64,000 nt of DNA from Thermoguttaceae bacterium (GTDB lineage: Bacteria; Planctomycetota; Planctomycetia; Pirellulales; Thermoguttaceae). The stretch lies in NCBI GenBank assembly GCA_017937485.1, contig JAGBDN010000090.1, forward strand, positions 1 through 64,000, given 5' to 3'. The notes beneath the pieces were generated by a model that was not told the origin of the DNA, did not search any database, and saw nothing but the letters and a program-made list of their open reading frames with translations. This document shows, piece after piece, positions 53,979-63,444 of this stretch; within the stretch, counting starts at the first letter, position 1; each line of letters begins with the position of its first letter. A program made the position numbers and the translations under genes.

Positions 53979-54686
53979 TTAAGGCCGGGCGGCGCGGCGT
54001 CGTCGCGCTTCCTCGACGATTCGGGCGATTTGCGCCGTCGCGTCGGTTGGGGAAGGCGGCGCGGTTGGGGCGGCGTCTTCGTTTTTATCGTTTTTGCAGG
54101 TTTTGCCGTTTTTTTCGGCGTCGAGCGCGTCGTCGTTGACGAGAACGAAGTCGGCGCGGGCCCGTTTGACGTCGAGCGGAAGTTGGTTCGCTTCCCGACG
54201 GTCGAGTTCCTCCGCCGACCAGCCGCGTTCGGCGACGCGGCGGACGCGAGTCGCTCGGGACGCTTCGACGAAAATAACGAAATCGACGTCGCTTTCCCAA
54301 CCGACTTCAAAGAGAAGCGGCGCGTCGAGGACGGCGAACTCGGCGTCGGAGGCGCGAACGGCGTCGAGCCAACGACGAAAGCGGGCGAACAGGGGCGGGC
54401 GCGTCGTTCGGTTCAAAAAGTCGAGTTCGGTTCGCGCTTCGGCGGTCGGCGCGAAAACGATTTCGGCCAAGCGGCGGCGGTCGACGGTTCCGTCCGGCGA
54501 AACGACCGAAGCGCCCCAACGGTCGCGGAGGACGTCGAGAATCGCCGGATCGTCGAAAAGGCGGCGGGCTTCGGCGTCCGCGTCGAAACAGGGGAAGCCG
54601 AACGCTCGGAGCGCCGCGGTCGCGAAACTTTTGCCGGAGCCGATTCCTCCGACGACGGCGAAAAGGAGCGCGCGGTCTTTTGTCAT
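53979..54686 (-). CDS. coaE: Dephospho-CoA kinase
   Basis: A 235-residue P-loop kinase for the last step of CoA synthesis. The Walker A motif GGIGSGKS (13-20), CFDADAEARRLFDD, LDAPLLFEVGWESDVD and the RVAERGWSAEELDRREANQLP lid region are those of CoaE. A 35-residue low-complexity stretch near 190-225 (Lys/Asn then Pro/Thr) precedes the last helix, making it longer than the usual 200. There is no Shine-Dalgarno; the ATG sits inside an AT-rich element (TATATTAATTAATAATGAC) that recurs in promoter regions of the window. Confidence 0.92.
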   Translation of the reverse strand: MTKDRALLFAVVGGIGSGKSFATAALRAFGFPCFDADAEARRLFDDPAILDVLRDRWGASVVSPDGTVDRRRLAEIVFAPTAEARTELDFLNRTTRPPLFARFRRWLDAVRASDAEFAVLDAPLLFEVGWESDVDFVIFVEASRATRVRRVAERGWSAEELDRREANQLPLDVKRARADFVLVNDDALDAEKNGKTCKNDKNEDAAPTAPPSPTDATAQIARIVEEARRRRAARP

Positions 54687-55203
54687 TATTAATTAATATA
54701 CGGGAGGAAAAGCGGGGCGAACGGGCGGGCGAAACGAACGGCGGCGGTCGACGAAAAGCAGGCGGGCGAAAAACGGCGCGACTTTTCACCATTATGACCG
54801 AATCGCGCGTATTTTGCAAGCGCTTTTTTCCGCTTTTTGCGAAAACGGCGGTTTTTCTTGCCGATAAAGCGCTAAAAACGCGGGCGGCGACCGACGACGG
54901 CGCCGGTTTTGACGGTCGCGGCGAGTTTAGCGGCGAAACGTCGCGTCGGAGACGGCGGCGGAACGACCGGGCGCAAAGCGGAAAAAAAGTCGTTTCCAAC
55001 GAAGCGCGTCGGGAAAGCGGGGGCGGCTCTTCATTTTTTTCAATTTTCCGATATAATAAAGCGACGTCGTCGTTCGAGTCGAGCGAAAAGCGCGTTCGGA
55101 CGCCGACGAGAAAGAAAACGAGAACGAAAAGTCGGCGCGAGTCGGCTTAGATGAAATTCGCGCGAAAATCGCTTGGCGCGGCGCGATAGAAATAGAGGTT
55201 GAA
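54687..55203. other. Divergent promoter region between coaE and the rhomboid gene
   Basis: No gene is seen in 517 bp. The minus-strand element TATATTAATTAATA directly abuts the coaE start. A TATAAT box on the plus strand at 55052-55057 probably drives the rhomboid gene with a leader of about 140 nt. Confidence 0.5.
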
Positions 55204-56133
55204 ATGGGAATTTACGACCGCGATTATTATCGGGACGACGATAACGGCGGACGTCGTCGACGTTCGAACGGCGGGCTGATTCCGGCCGGTTGGTCGGCGA
55301 GCGCGATGTTGATCGCCGCGAACGTTCTGCTTTTTTTCGCCAATTCGGCGACCGGCGACAACGCGCTTTTCAATAAGATGGCGCTTTTCGGCCTCGTCGC
55401 GGATCAACCGGCGCAATGGTATCGCTGCCTGACATACGGCTTCGCGCACGACCCGAACGGACTGACGCACTTGCTTTTCAATATGCTCGCGCTCTTCTTT
55501 TTCGGGCCGCCGATCGAGCGTCGGCTTGGACGCGGCGAGTTTGCGTTCTTTTATTTAGCGGCGGTTTTGGTCGGCGGCGTCGTTTGGAGCGTCGGAAACG
55601 TCGGCGCGAACGCGTCGTGTTTGGGCGCGTCCGGCGCGATTTCGGCGGTCGTTTTGCTCTTCGCGTTCTATTATCCTCACGCGCAGATTCTGATTTTCGG
55701 GATTATACCGACGCCGGCTTGGCTGGCCGGGGCGCTTTTCGTCGTTTACGACGCGCTCGGCGCTCGGAGCGGGCTCGGGAACATCGCGCACGACGTTCAC
55801 TTGGCGGGCGCCGCGTTCGCGCTCGTTTATTACTTGGCGGGGCTCAACTTCTCCGAACTCGCCGTCGGGAAGGGGCGCAACCGCAAGTCGTTGCGACGTT
55901 GGCTCGAAAAGCGCGACCGGGCGAGAAAGGACGCCGCGTCCGGGCCGTCGACGATTCCGTTCAACCGCGACGCCGCGAAAAAAGCCGCCGAGGAAATCGC
56001 GTTCGAAAAGTTGGAGGCGGAAGTCGACCGACTTCTGCTGAAAATTAGCGAGTCCGGCGAAGAGAGCCTTACCGAGGTCGAGCGCGAAACGCTCCGCCGA
56101 GCGAGCCGCGAGTACCAAAAGCGGCAAAAGTAA
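55204..56133 (+). CDS. Rhomboid-family intramembrane serine protease
   Basis: A 309-residue membrane protein with about six transmembrane helices in residues 30-215. The catalytic dyad is S143 in GASGA and H199 in HDVHLAGA; HLLFNM (N93) gives the oxyanion residue. The N-terminus is a short Asp/Arg-rich segment. The C-terminal 95 residues are cytoplasmic, charged and helical, ending REYQKRQK. It cuts single-pass membrane proteins; the substrates are unknown. AGAGGTT precedes the ATG. Its last 15 codons and stop are duplicated at 56162. Confidence 0.9.
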   Translation: MGIYDRDYYRDDDNGGRRRRSNGGLIPAGWSASAMLIAANVLLFFANSATGDNALFNKMALFGLVADQPAQWYRCLTYGFAHDPNGLTHLLFNMLALFFFGPPIERRLGRGEFAFFYLAAVLVGGVVWSVGNVGANASCLGASGAISAVVLLFAFYYPHAQILIFGIIPTPAWLAGALFVVYDALGARSGLGNIAHDVHLAGAAFALVYYLAGLNFSELAVGKGRNRKSLRRWLEKRDRARKDAASGPSTIPFNRDAAKKAAEEIAFEKLEAEVDRLLLKISESGEESLTEVERETLRRASREYQKRQK

Positions 56134-56161
56134 CGTCGACGCGAGCGCCGAAGCGGCGGGG

Positions 56162-56209
56162 GAAACGCTCCGCCGAGCCAGCCGCGAATACCAAAAGCGG
56201 CAAAAGTAA
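56162..56209 (+). repeat. Duplicated 3' end of the rhomboid gene
   Basis: These 48 bases repeat 56086-56133 (the last 15 codons and stop) with offset 76 bp. The encoded peptide is identical; the two differences seen are synonymous. The match continues ten bases past both stop codons. Confidence 0.9.
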
Positions 56210-56230
56210 CGTCGACGCGCCGACGACGAA

Positions 56231-56264
56231 GCGGCGGAGGGGAAAACGCTCCGCCGTTTCTTTT
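56231..56264 (+). terminator. Intrinsic terminator of the rhomboid gene
   Basis: CGGCGGAG pairs with CTCCGCCG around a 9-nt loop, followed by TTTCTTTT. Confidence 0.8.
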
Positions 56265-56329
56265 GGAACGTTTGAAATAAACGGAATTTAACGATTTTAG
56301 CGATATTAACGAAAGGGAACGCGTCGCCG

Positions 56330-57133
56330 ATGGAAAAGCGTTGCGAATTTGCGGTCAAGCTCGCGCAAGAAGCGGGCGAATTAACGTTGCGTTATTTTAA
56401 TCGGGACGATTTGGGCGTCGAGCGTAAAAGCGACGGTTCGCCGGTAACGTTGGCCGACCGCGGCGCGGAAGAGCTGGTTCGGCGGCGCGTCGCGGAGGCG
56501 TTCCCGAACGACGCGATTCTCGGCGAAGAGTTCGACGACAAGGAAGGAACGAGCGGGTATCGTTGGATCGTCGACCCGATCGACGGAACGAAGTCGTTCA
56601 TTACCGGCGTTCCGCTTTACTCGAACCTGATTGGAATCGAGAAAGACGGCGAACCGGTCGTCGGCGTCCTTTGGCTCCCGGCGCTCGGGCGCGGGATTTG
56701 GGCGGCTCGGGGGCGCGGCGCTTGGCGTTTCGGCGACGTTTCGGAACCGACTCCGGCTCGCGTCGACGAAACGGTCGACCGGCTCGAGGACGCGCTCTTC
56801 TTGACGTCGGACGCGTTCGATTTCGACAAAGTCGGCCGCGACGGCGCTTACGACGAACTGGAAAGCAAAGTTTGGCTGACCCGCACTTGGGGCGACGCGT
56901 ACGGGTATTACCTCGTCGCGACCGGGAAAGCGCAGATTATGGTCGACCCGTATTTCGAGATTTGGGACGCCGCGCCGCTCAAAACGATTATGGAGGAAGC
57001 CGGCGGATTTTTCGGCGATTGGCAAGGGAACGCGACGATTCGCGGCCGCGAAGGCGTCGCGACGAACGCCAAGTTGAAGGACGCCGTCGTCGAGATTTTG
57101 CGCCGCTACCCGAAAACGAAAGAGCCGCATTGA
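56330..57133 (+). CDS. hisN: Inositol-monophosphatase-family histidinol-phosphatase
   Basis: A 267-residue Mg-dependent phosphatase. Metal ligands are E66/E67 in GEEFDD, and the motif DPIDGT (82-87) in WIVDPIDGTKSFITG; the second metal motif is FEIWDAAPLKTIMEEAGG. The segment TRTWGDAYGYYLVATGKAQIMVDP is close to that of HisN-type enzymes, which remove phosphate from histidinol phosphate. This fits the window, as hisB is monofunctional and hisC is present. An inositol phosphatase or CysQ activity cannot be excluded. AAGGGAA precedes the ATG. Confidence 0.82.
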   Translation: MEKRCEFAVKLAQEAGELTLRYFNRDDLGVERKSDGSPVTLADRGAEELVRRRVAEAFPNDAILGEEFDDKEGTSGYRWIVDPIDGTKSFITGVPLYSNLIGIEKDGEPVVGVLWLPALGRGIWAARGRGAWRFGDVSEPTPARVDETVDRLEDALFLTSDAFDFDKVGRDGAYDELESKVWLTRTWGDAYGYYLVATGKAQIMVDPYFEIWDAAPLKTIMEEAGGFFGDWQGNATIRGREGVATNAKLKDAVVEILRRYPKTKEPH

Positions 57134-57230
57134 TTTTGGCGGCGGTTTCGACGAAAGCGTTAAAGACGTTAAAAACGGTAAAACGCTAAAAGGAAAGAGC
57201 GTTAAACCGGTAAAACGCGGGAACGAAAAG

Positions 57231-57259
57231 AGCGTCGGCGGTTGCGTCGGCGCTTTTTT
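57231..57259 (+). terminator. Intrinsic terminator after hisN
   Basis: AGCGTCGGCG, loop GTTG, CGTCGGCGCT (two G-U pairs), followed by TTTTT. Confidence 0.75.
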
Positions 57260-57337
57260 CGTCGACGGCGAGGCCGGTTTTAACGGTCGACGCGATTTTA
57301 ACGCTTGCGGCGGGCGGCGGCGACGAAAGGGGCGGCA

Positions 57338-57377
57338 AGAAAAGGAAACGCGGAGTCTCCGAGAAGGCTCCGCGTTT
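57338..57377 (-). terminator. Intrinsic terminator of the lipoprotein gene
   Basis: On the minus strand AACGCGGAG pairs with CTCCGCGTT around a 12-nt loop, followed by TCCTTTTCTT. Confidence 0.75.
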
Positions 57378-57409
57378 TGGCGTTTAAACGTCGGTTAACG
57401 ACGCGAAAA

Positions 57410-57901
57410 TCATTCGGCGCTCGCGGCGGCTTCCGCGATTTGTTCGCCGACTTTCAGTTCGACTTGGTTGTCGCCTTCGGTAACTTCGACGGTCAAACCG
57501 GAGGTTTTCGGGTTGCCGAACTTCGTGTCGATATAGTTCGTGCGGCTCTTGACGACGGCGGAAGCGCCCGCTTCGGTCGGTTCTTCCATTTCGGCGATTT
57601 CTTTCGTAACCATCGCTTCGTAGGAACCGGCCGGAGCGCCGTCCCAGTTGCCGTTCGTCTTGCAGACGAGTTTGCCTTGCGCGTCGGTGATTCCGGTAAC
57701 GTTCCATTGCGAGGAACCGCCGCCCGCCGGACGGAGAGCGACCGTCGCGCCGTCGACCGGCGTTCCGTCGTCGTAAACGACCGTGATCGTCGTCGGGTAA
57801 AGAGCCGGGAGGTCGGCCGGTTTTTTCGGGCCTTTCGAGCAACCGACGGCGACGGCGCAAACGCAAGCGAGAGCGAGAGCGAAGAATTGTTTCGTTTTCA
57901 T
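57410..57901 (-). CDS. Lipoprotein with transthyretin-like domain
   Basis: A 163-residue exported lipoprotein. The signal peptide ends AVAVGC with lipid-anchor C21. The mature part is a single carboxypeptidase-regulatory/transthyretin-like beta-sandwich (ITVVYDDGTPVDGATVALRP, TGITDAQGKLVCKT). It ends with the YIDTKFGNPKTSGLTVEV segment common in planctomycete members, which often lie beside DUF1559 genes as here. The role is unknown, probably an outer-surface structural part. AGGAACAG precedes the ATG at 57901. Confidence 0.85.
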   Translation of the reverse strand: MKTKQFFALALACVCAVAVGCSKGPKKPADLPALYPTTITVVYDDGTPVDGATVALRPAGGGSSQWNVTGITDAQGKLVCKTNGNWDGAPAGSYEAMVTKEIAEMEEPTEAGASAVVKSRTNYIDTKFGNPKTSGLTVEVTEGDNQVELKVGEQIAEAAASAE

Positions 57902-57966
57902 TTTTCTGTTCCTTTGGTGTTTAAGCGTCGCGAAAATTCGCAAACGCGGGGAGGGTGTAGAATCGA

Positions 57967-57998
57967 CGAAAACGCGGGCCCCGTCGAGACCGCGTTTC
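57967..57998 (-). terminator. Possible intrinsic terminator after DUF1559 gene 1
   Basis: On the minus strand AAACGCGG pairs with CCGCGTTT around a 12-nt loop, followed by a short T run. Confidence 0.55.
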
Positions 57999-58033
57999 CG
58001 TGTGAATCTAGTTAAGCGCGAACGTTAAAAACG

Positions 58034-59155
58034 TCATTGCGTATCGGTTTCGCCGCCGTTGACGGAGCCCATCGCGCCCCAGACGCCGTACGGGGATTTG
58101 CCGCTCGAAACGGCGTTGGCGTAAGCGTCGCCGCAGTCGATCGTTTCGCTGACGAAACGGACGGAACCGTCGAGCATCGCCGCGTTGACGCCGCCGGAGT
58201 GGTTCGATTGCGCCGTCGCGGAACCCCAAGAGTTGTCGGTGCCGTAGGAGCAAACCGGGGAGTTCGGCGCGAGCGTGGTCGTGAAACCGCTGATCAGGAC
58301 TTGACCGTCGGCCCAACGTTGGCCGCGCCAAGATTGGGAAATACCGGCTTTCGAAAGTTCCGTGCCGTTTTTGATCGCGAGGCACGGGCCCGGGTTCGAT
58401 TTGCCGCCGCTGTACATCGAACCGACGGTAACGATGTTCCCTTTGACTTGATTGCCGGCGCTTCCGAGGCCGCTGACGCATTCGGACCAAGCGACGGTGT
58501 TGCTCGTGCCGTCGGTAACGACCGCCATATTCGGGAACGTTCCGATTTGGAAGACGCCGCGGTGCGCGGTTTTCGCGTTGCCGTTGCTTTCGTCGTTCGG
58601 GTGGCGTTCGTTGTTCCACATCGAGTCGCCGCGGCTCGACATATAGTTCAAGCGACCGGTGTTGTGGCTGTCGGTCGACGGTTGCGTCGCGTTGCCGTCG
58701 GACGGGCAAAGGAACGCGGTAACCACCGTCGCGAGAGCCGGGTAGTTCGTTCGGTGGTCGCCGCCGTGCCACGGGTGTTGCATACGCGGGTTGCGGGTCG
58801 GCTCGGTGTAGGAAACGAGTTCTTGGTAAAGAGCGCCTTGTTCAACGTAAGGGAGGAGGTGAACGGTCGCGTGCCAAGCGCCGCGAGCGGTGTTCGGGGC
58901 CGATTCGTTGGTGTGGTGCGCGTAATTGTCTTTGCCGAGCATCGAACGGGCGGCCGGGAGGGCGTTGTTCGCGTCGTGGTAGTTTTGGACGGCCAACCCG
59001 AGTTGCTTCAGGTTGTTCGTGCATTGCATACGACGGGCGGCTTCGCGAGCGGCTTGAACCGCCGGAAGAAGCAAACCGATAAGGATACCGATGATCGCGA
59101 TAACGACCAACAGCTCGACGAGCGTGAAACCTTGACGATTGTTGCGAGAGGTCAT
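58034..59155 (-). CDS. DUF1559 prepilin-like protein 1
   Basis: A 373-residue type IV pilin-like protein. It begins [17 protein letters not shown], the prepilin peptidase site (cut between G and F) and the pilin helix, followed by [18 protein letters not shown]. The C-terminal motif [16 protein letters not shown] is the family hallmark. The globular part between is beta-rich. Such proteins are massively amplified in Planctomycetota; they are thought to form fibres or pseudopili at the cell surface. It is the last of four tandem paralogues. The ATG at 59155 is used, as the helix must be near the N-terminus. Confidence 0.93.
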   Translation of the reverse strand: MTSRNNRQGFTLVELLVVIAIIGILIGLLLPAVQAAREAARRMQCTNNLKQLGLAVQNYHDANNALPAARSMLGKDNYAHHTNESAPNTARGAWHATVHLLPYVEQGALYQELVSYTEPTRNPRMQHPWHGGDHRTNYPALATVVTAFLCPSDGNATQPSTDSHNTGRLNYMSSRGDSMWNNERHPNDESNGNAKTAHRGVFQIGTFPNMAVVTDGTSNTVAWSECVSGLGSAGNQVKGNIVTVGSMYSGGKSNPGPCLAIKNGTELSKAGISQSWRGQRWADGQVLISGFTTTLAPNSPVCSYGTDNSWGSATAQSNHSGGVNAAMLDGSVRFVSETIDCGDAYANAVSSGKSPYGVWGAMGSVNGGETDTQ

Positions 59156-59329
59156 TGAAATTCTCTTGGTTCGATGAAACGAACGATTAAGGAAGGGCGC
59201 GCGAACGGTCGACGAATCGTTAAAAGCAAAAGAATAACGACGACGCGACAAGCGTCGAAGGGTCGAAACGGTTCGAGCGCGAAAACAGGTTGAGGAGCGA
59301 CGGCGCCCTTTCGAGCGTCGCCGTTCGAA

Positions 59330-59355
59330 CGCGGCGAGCGGTTAAACTCGCCGCG
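59330..59355 (-). other. 3' hairpin of DUF1559 gene 2
   Basis: CGCGGCGAG and CTCGCCGCG form a perfect 9-bp stem with an 8-nt loop, 27 bp beyond the stop codon of gene 2. A related hairpin follows gene 3. Confidence 0.65.
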
Positions 59356-59381
59356 TCGGAGTCGACGTTAAACGCCGAAAA

Positions 59382-60509
59382 TCATTGGACGCTGGTTTCG
59401 CCGCCGTTGATGGAGCCCATCGCGCCCCAAACGCCGTACGGGGATTTGCCGCTCGAAACGGTGTTGGAGTAAGCGTCGCCGGCGTCGATCGTTTCGCTGA
59501 CGAAGCGGACGGAACCGTCGAGCATCGCCGCGTTGACGCCGCCCGAGTGGTTCGATTGCGGGGTCGCGCAGCCCCAACCGTCGTCGTTGGCGTAGGAGCA
59601 GACCGGGCCGTTCGGCGGGAGAACGGTGGTGAAACCGGACGGAATCACGCGACCGTCGGCCCAACGTTGACCGCGCCAACCGCAAGTCGAAGTACCGTCG
59701 ACCAGTTGCACGCCGTTTTTCTTCGCCAAGCAGGCGCCCGCGTTCGATTGACCGTTGTACATCGCGCCGACGCCGTTCGCGACGTTCCCTTTGATCGCCA
59801 GACCGCCTTGGCCGGAGTAGGTAACGCATTCGGACCAAGCGACGGTGTTGCTCGTGCCGTCGGTAACGGCGGACATATTCGGGAACGAAGCGACGTGGAA
59901 GACGCCGCGGTTCGAGGTTTTCGCGGCGGCGGAACTTTCGTCGTTCGGGTGGCGGTTGTTGTTCCAGAGGCTGTCGCCGCGGCTCGTCATGTAGTTGAGA
60001 CGACCGGTTTGGTGGCCGTCGGTCGAGAGTTGCGTCGCGTTGCCGTCGGACGGGCAGAGGAACGCGTCGATGACCGCGCACATCGCCGGGCAGGAGTTTT
60101 TGAAGTTCGCGTCGAGACCGTCGCCGCCCCAAGCGTATTGGAGACGCGGGCTCTTGGAAGCGTCGCAGTACGATTTAACGGCTTCGTAAACGGCGTTTTG
60201 TTCGACGTAAGGAAGGAGGTGAACGGCCGCGCCGAACGAACCCGCGGCGCTGGTGCCGGCGTTGGCGCTCCAAAGTTCCGCGGCGCCGACCTTCGAACGG
60301 GCGGCCGGGAGGGCGTTGTTCGCGTCGTGGTAGTTTTGGACGGCCAACCCGAGTTGCTTCAGGTTGTTCGTGCATTGCATACGACGGGCGGCTTCGCGTG
60401 CGGCTTGAACGGCCGGGAGAAGCAGACCGATCAAAATGCCGATGATCGCGATGACGACCAAAAGTTCGACGAGCGTAAAGCCTTGACGCTTTTTGAGTTG
60501 AGAGGTCAT
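59382..60509 (-). CDS. DUF1559 prepilin-like protein 2
   Basis: A 375-residue paralogue with the same prepilin start ([17 protein letters not shown]) and the [16 protein letters not shown] motif. It differs most in the middle: after PAARSKVG it carries [15 protein letters not shown] and [20 protein letters not shown], and has extra Cys residues ([14 protein letters not shown]) that could form disulphides. The ATG at 60509 is chosen to place the hydrophobic helix at the N-terminus. Confidence 0.93.
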   Translation of the reverse strand: MTSQLKKRQGFTLVELLVVIAIIGILIGLLLPAVQAAREAARRMQCTNNLKQLGLAVQNYHDANNALPAARSKVGAAELWSANAGTSAAGSFGAAVHLLPYVEQNAVYEAVKSYCDASKSPRLQYAWGGDGLDANFKNSCPAMCAVIDAFLCPSDGNATQLSTDGHQTGRLNYMTSRGDSLWNNNRHPNDESSAAAKTSNRGVFHVASFPNMSAVTDGTSNTVAWSECVTYSGQGGLAIKGNVANGVGAMYNGQSNAGACLAKKNGVQLVDGTSTCGWRGQRWADGRVIPSGFTTVLPPNGPVCSYANDDGWGCATPQSNHSGGVNAAMLDGSVRFVSETIDAGDAYSNTVSSGKSPYGVWGAMGSINGGETSVQ

Positions 60510-60674
60510 TTGTTTCTTGTCCTCGTGAAAAGATGGTAAACAATAGGAGCGCGACCGTCGACGAAAACGTTGAGAACGGGACAAAAACGGAGACGCGACA
60601 AGCGTCGAAAAGGTCGGGACGGTTCAAGCGCAAAATAGGAGGAACGACGGCGCCCTTTCGAGCGTCGCCGTTCG

Positions 60675-60705
60675 GACGCGATCGAGCGGTTAAACTCGCC
60701 GCGTC
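60675..60705 (-). other. 3' hairpin of DUF1559 gene 3
   Basis: GACGCG-at-CGAG pairs with CTCG-c-CGCGTC around the same CGGTTAAA loop as at 59330, although the stem sequence has changed. It lies about 25 bp beyond the stop of gene 3. Confidence 0.6.
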
Positions 60706-60729
60706 GGATTTGGCGTTAAACGCCGAAAA

Positions 60730-61830
60730 TCATTGCGTGTCGGTTTCGCCGCCGGACGCGGAGCCCATCGCGCCCCAAACGCCGTACGGGGATTTGCCGC
60801 TGGTAACGGCGTTGGCGTAAGCGTCGCCGCAGTCGATCGTTTCGCTGACAAAGCGGACGGAACCGTCGAGCATCGCCGCGTTGACGCCGCCCGAGTGGTT
60901 CGATTGCGCCGTCGCCGCGCCCCAAGCGGAGTCGGAGCCGTAGGAGCAAACCGGGGAGTTCGGCGGGAGAACGGTGTTGAAACCGCTGATCATAACTTGA
61001 CCGTCGGCCCAACGTTGGCCGCGCCATTGGTTGGCGATGCCGTCTTGGCTGAGTTCGGTGCCGTTTTTCATCGCGAGGCACGGGCCCGGGAAGGAGTTTC
61101 CGTTGTACATCGAGCCGAGGCCGCCGATCATATTCCCTTTGAGTTGACGACCGGCGCCGCCGATCGCGCTAACGCATTCGGACCAAGCGACCGTGTTCGA
61201 GGTGCCGTCGGTAACGGCGGCCATCGACGGGAACGACGGTTGAATGTGGAAAACGCCGCGGTGAGCGGTTTTCGCGCGGGAGTCGCCTTCCGAATTCGGG
61301 TGGCGGTTGTTGTTCCACATCGAGTCGCCGCGGCTCGACATATAGTTGCAGCGGCCCGATTTATGGCCGTCGGTCGACGGTTGCGTCGCGTTGCCGTCGG
61401 ACGGGCAAAGGAACGCGGTGATAACGGTCGCGAGCGCCGGATAGTCGACGGTGAAGTCGCCGCTCCACGGGTGGTCGAGGCGCGGGCTGCGATTCGGTTC
61501 GGTGTACGAAACGATTTCGGTGTAAACGGCGTTTTGTTCGACGTACGGGAGAAGGTGGGTTTGAACGCTCCACGGGCCGCCTTGACCGTCGGCTTTGTAC
61601 GTGCTGTTGCCGAGACCGGAACGAGCCGCCGGGAGGGCGTTGTTCGCGTCGTGGTAGTTTTGGACGGCCAACCCGAGTTGCTTCAGGTTGTTCGTGCATT
61701 GCATACGACGGGCGGCTTCGCGAGCGGCTTGGACGGCCGGGAGAAGCAAACCGATGAGGATACCGATGATCGCGATAACGACCAAAAGTTCGACGAGCGT
61801 AAAGCCGCCGTTTTTGCGTTGAGAGGTCAT
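60730..61830 (-). CDS. DUF1559 prepilin-like protein 3
   Basis: A 366-residue paralogue: [16 protein letters not shown] start, [20 protein letters not shown] and [13 protein letters not shown]. The middle reads [20 protein letters not shown]. It is most like gene 4 in the central part ([37 protein letters not shown]). It has its own promoter at 62018-62045 and may carry genes 2 and 1 in its transcript. Confidence 0.93.
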   Translation of the reverse strand: MTSQRKNGGFTLVELLVVIAIIGILIGLLLPAVQAAREAARRMQCTNNLKQLGLAVQNYHDANNALPAARSGLGNSTYKADGQGGPWSVQTHLLPYVEQNAVYTEIVSYTEPNRSPRLDHPWSGDFTVDYPALATVITAFLCPSDGNATQPSTDGHKSGRCNYMSSRGDSMWNNNRHPNSEGDSRAKTAHRGVFHIQPSFPSMAAVTDGTSNTVAWSECVSAIGGAGRQLKGNMIGGLGSMYNGNSFPGPCLAMKNGTELSQDGIANQWRGQRWADGQVMISGFNTVLPPNSPVCSYGSDSAWGAATAQSNHSGGVNAAMLDGSVRFVSETIDCGDAYANAVTSGKSPYGVWGAMGSASGGETDTQ

Positions 61831-62017
61831 TGGAAACTCCAATTTTGACGCAAAGGGTTAACGTTTAACGAGATTGACGTTAACGTCCGTTGGCGCGACG
61901 GGGACTCTCGCGACCGATTCGCTTGTAATTTCAATTAAAAATGACGGCGTTCGACGAAACGAACGCGGAAAGCGAACGGAGACGCAGGGAGGCGAGCGAG
62001 CAAAAGACGTTTGGAAA

Positions 62018-62045
62018 AATATAACCTGAAACTCGGTTTTGTCAA
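62018..62045 (-). promoter_or_regulatory. Promoter of DUF1559 gene 3
   Basis: On the minus strand TTGACA (62045-62040), a 16-bp spacer and TATATT (62023-62018); the leader is about 185 nt. Confidence 0.75.
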
Positions 62046-62251
62046 GGAGCGTTTTCGACGTTTTTTCCTGATTTGCCAAAAAGACGCGAAATTACGTTAA
62101 GAGAGTTTGGATTTTAGCGATTTTAACGGTTTTTGACGACGCGGCGTCGACTAAATGAACGGCGACGTTTTGTCGTTGAACGCGCGTTTTTGCCCGGCGA
62201 AAAGCAAGTTTTGCGACGCGGCGTCGGCGGGCGAACGGAGAAAAAACGCGC

Positions 62252-62293
62252 AAAAAAAAGACGGCGGCCCGTCGGAACGAGTCGCCGTCTTTA
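62252..62293 (-). terminator. Intrinsic terminator of DUF1559 gene 4
   Basis: On the minus strand AAAGACGGCG pairs with CGCCGTCTTT around a GC-rich loop, followed by eight T. Confidence 0.88.
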
Positions 62294-62334
62294 ACGGTCG
62301 CGGCGGTTGGACAAACCGCGAAGTTTAAGAGAAA

Positions 62335-63444
62335 TTACATCGAGACGGTTTCGCCGCCGGCTTTGGAACCCATCGCGCCCCAAACGCCGTACGGGGATTT
62401 GCCGGACGAAACGGCGTTGGCGTAAGCGTCGCCGCAGTCGATCGTTTCGCTGACGAAGCGGACGGAACCGTCGAGCATCGCCGCGTTGACGCCGCCGCTG
62501 TGATTCGATTGAGCGGTCGCCGCGCCCCAAACGTTGTCGCCGGAGTAGGAGCAAACCGGGGAGTTCGGCGGAAGGACGGTGTTGAAACCGCTGATCATGA
62601 CCTGACCGTCGGCCCAGCGTTGGCCGCGCCATTGGGTGGAGATCCCGTCTTGGCTAAGCTCGGTTCCGTTTTTCATCGCGAGACACGGGCCCGGGAAGGA
62701 GTTGCCGTTATACATCGCGCCGAGGCCGCCGATCATGTTCCCTTTGATTTGGCGACCGGCGCTTCCGATCGCGCTGACGCATTCGGACCAAGCGACGGTG
62801 TTGCTCGTGCCGTCGGTAACGGCGGCCATATTCGGGAATTCGCCGACGTGGAAGACGCCGCGGTGCGCGGTTTTCGCGGCGGCGGAGCCTTCGTCGTCCG
62901 GGTGGCGGTTGTTGTTCCACATCGAGTCGCCGCGGCTCGACATATAGTTGCAACGACCCGATTTATGACCGTCGGTCGACGGTTGCGTCGCGTTGCCGTC
63001 GGACGGGCAGAGGAACGCGGTAACGACGGTGGCGAGCGCCGGGAAGTCGACGGTGAAGTCGCCGCTCCAAGGGTGTTGGAGTTGCGGCGAACGGGTCGGT
63101 TCCGTGTAGGAGACGATTTCGGTGTAAACGGCGTTTTGTTCGACGTAGGGCAACATATGGACGATCGCGCCGAAGCCGCCGCCGGCCGATTTCGAACCGT
63201 TGTGGATGTAGCCGCATTTGCCGAGCATCGAACGGGCGGCCGGGAGGGCGTTGTTCGCGTCGTGGTAGTTTTGGACGGCCAAGCCGAGTTGTTTCAGGTT
63301 GTTCGTGCATTGCATGCGTCGGGCGGCTTCGCGTGCGGCCTGGACCGCCGGAAGAAGCAGACCGATCAAAATGCCGATGATCGCGATGACGACCAACAGC
63401 TCGACGAGGGTGAAACCTTGGTTAGGTTTGCGTTGAGAGGTCAT
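62335..63444 (-). CDS. DUF1559 prepilin-like protein 4
   Basis: A 369-residue paralogue, first in the direction of transcription. It has [17 protein letters not shown], the conserved [10 protein letters not shown] helix end, and [16 protein letters not shown]. The middle carries [20 protein letters not shown]. It has its own promoter (63653-63681) and terminator (62252-62293), so it is transcribed apart from the other three. Confidence 0.93.
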   Translation of the reverse strand: MTSQRKPNQGFTLVELLVVIAIIGILIGLLLPAVQAAREAARRMQCTNNLKQLGLAVQNYHDANNALPAARSMLGKCGYIHNGSKSAGGGFGAIVHMLPYVEQNAVYTEIVSYTEPTRSPQLQHPWSGDFTVDFPALATVVTAFLCPSDGNATQPSTDGHKSGRCNYMSSRGDSMWNNNRHPDDEGSAAAKTAHRGVFHVGEFPNMAAVTDGTSNTVAWSECVSAIGSAGRQIKGNMIGGLGAMYNGNSFPGPCLAMKNGTELSQDGISTQWRGQRWADGQVMISGFNTVLPPNSPVCSYSGDNVWGAATAQSNHSGGVNAAMLDGSVRFVSETIDCGDAYANAVSSGKSPYGVWGAMGSKAGGETVSM

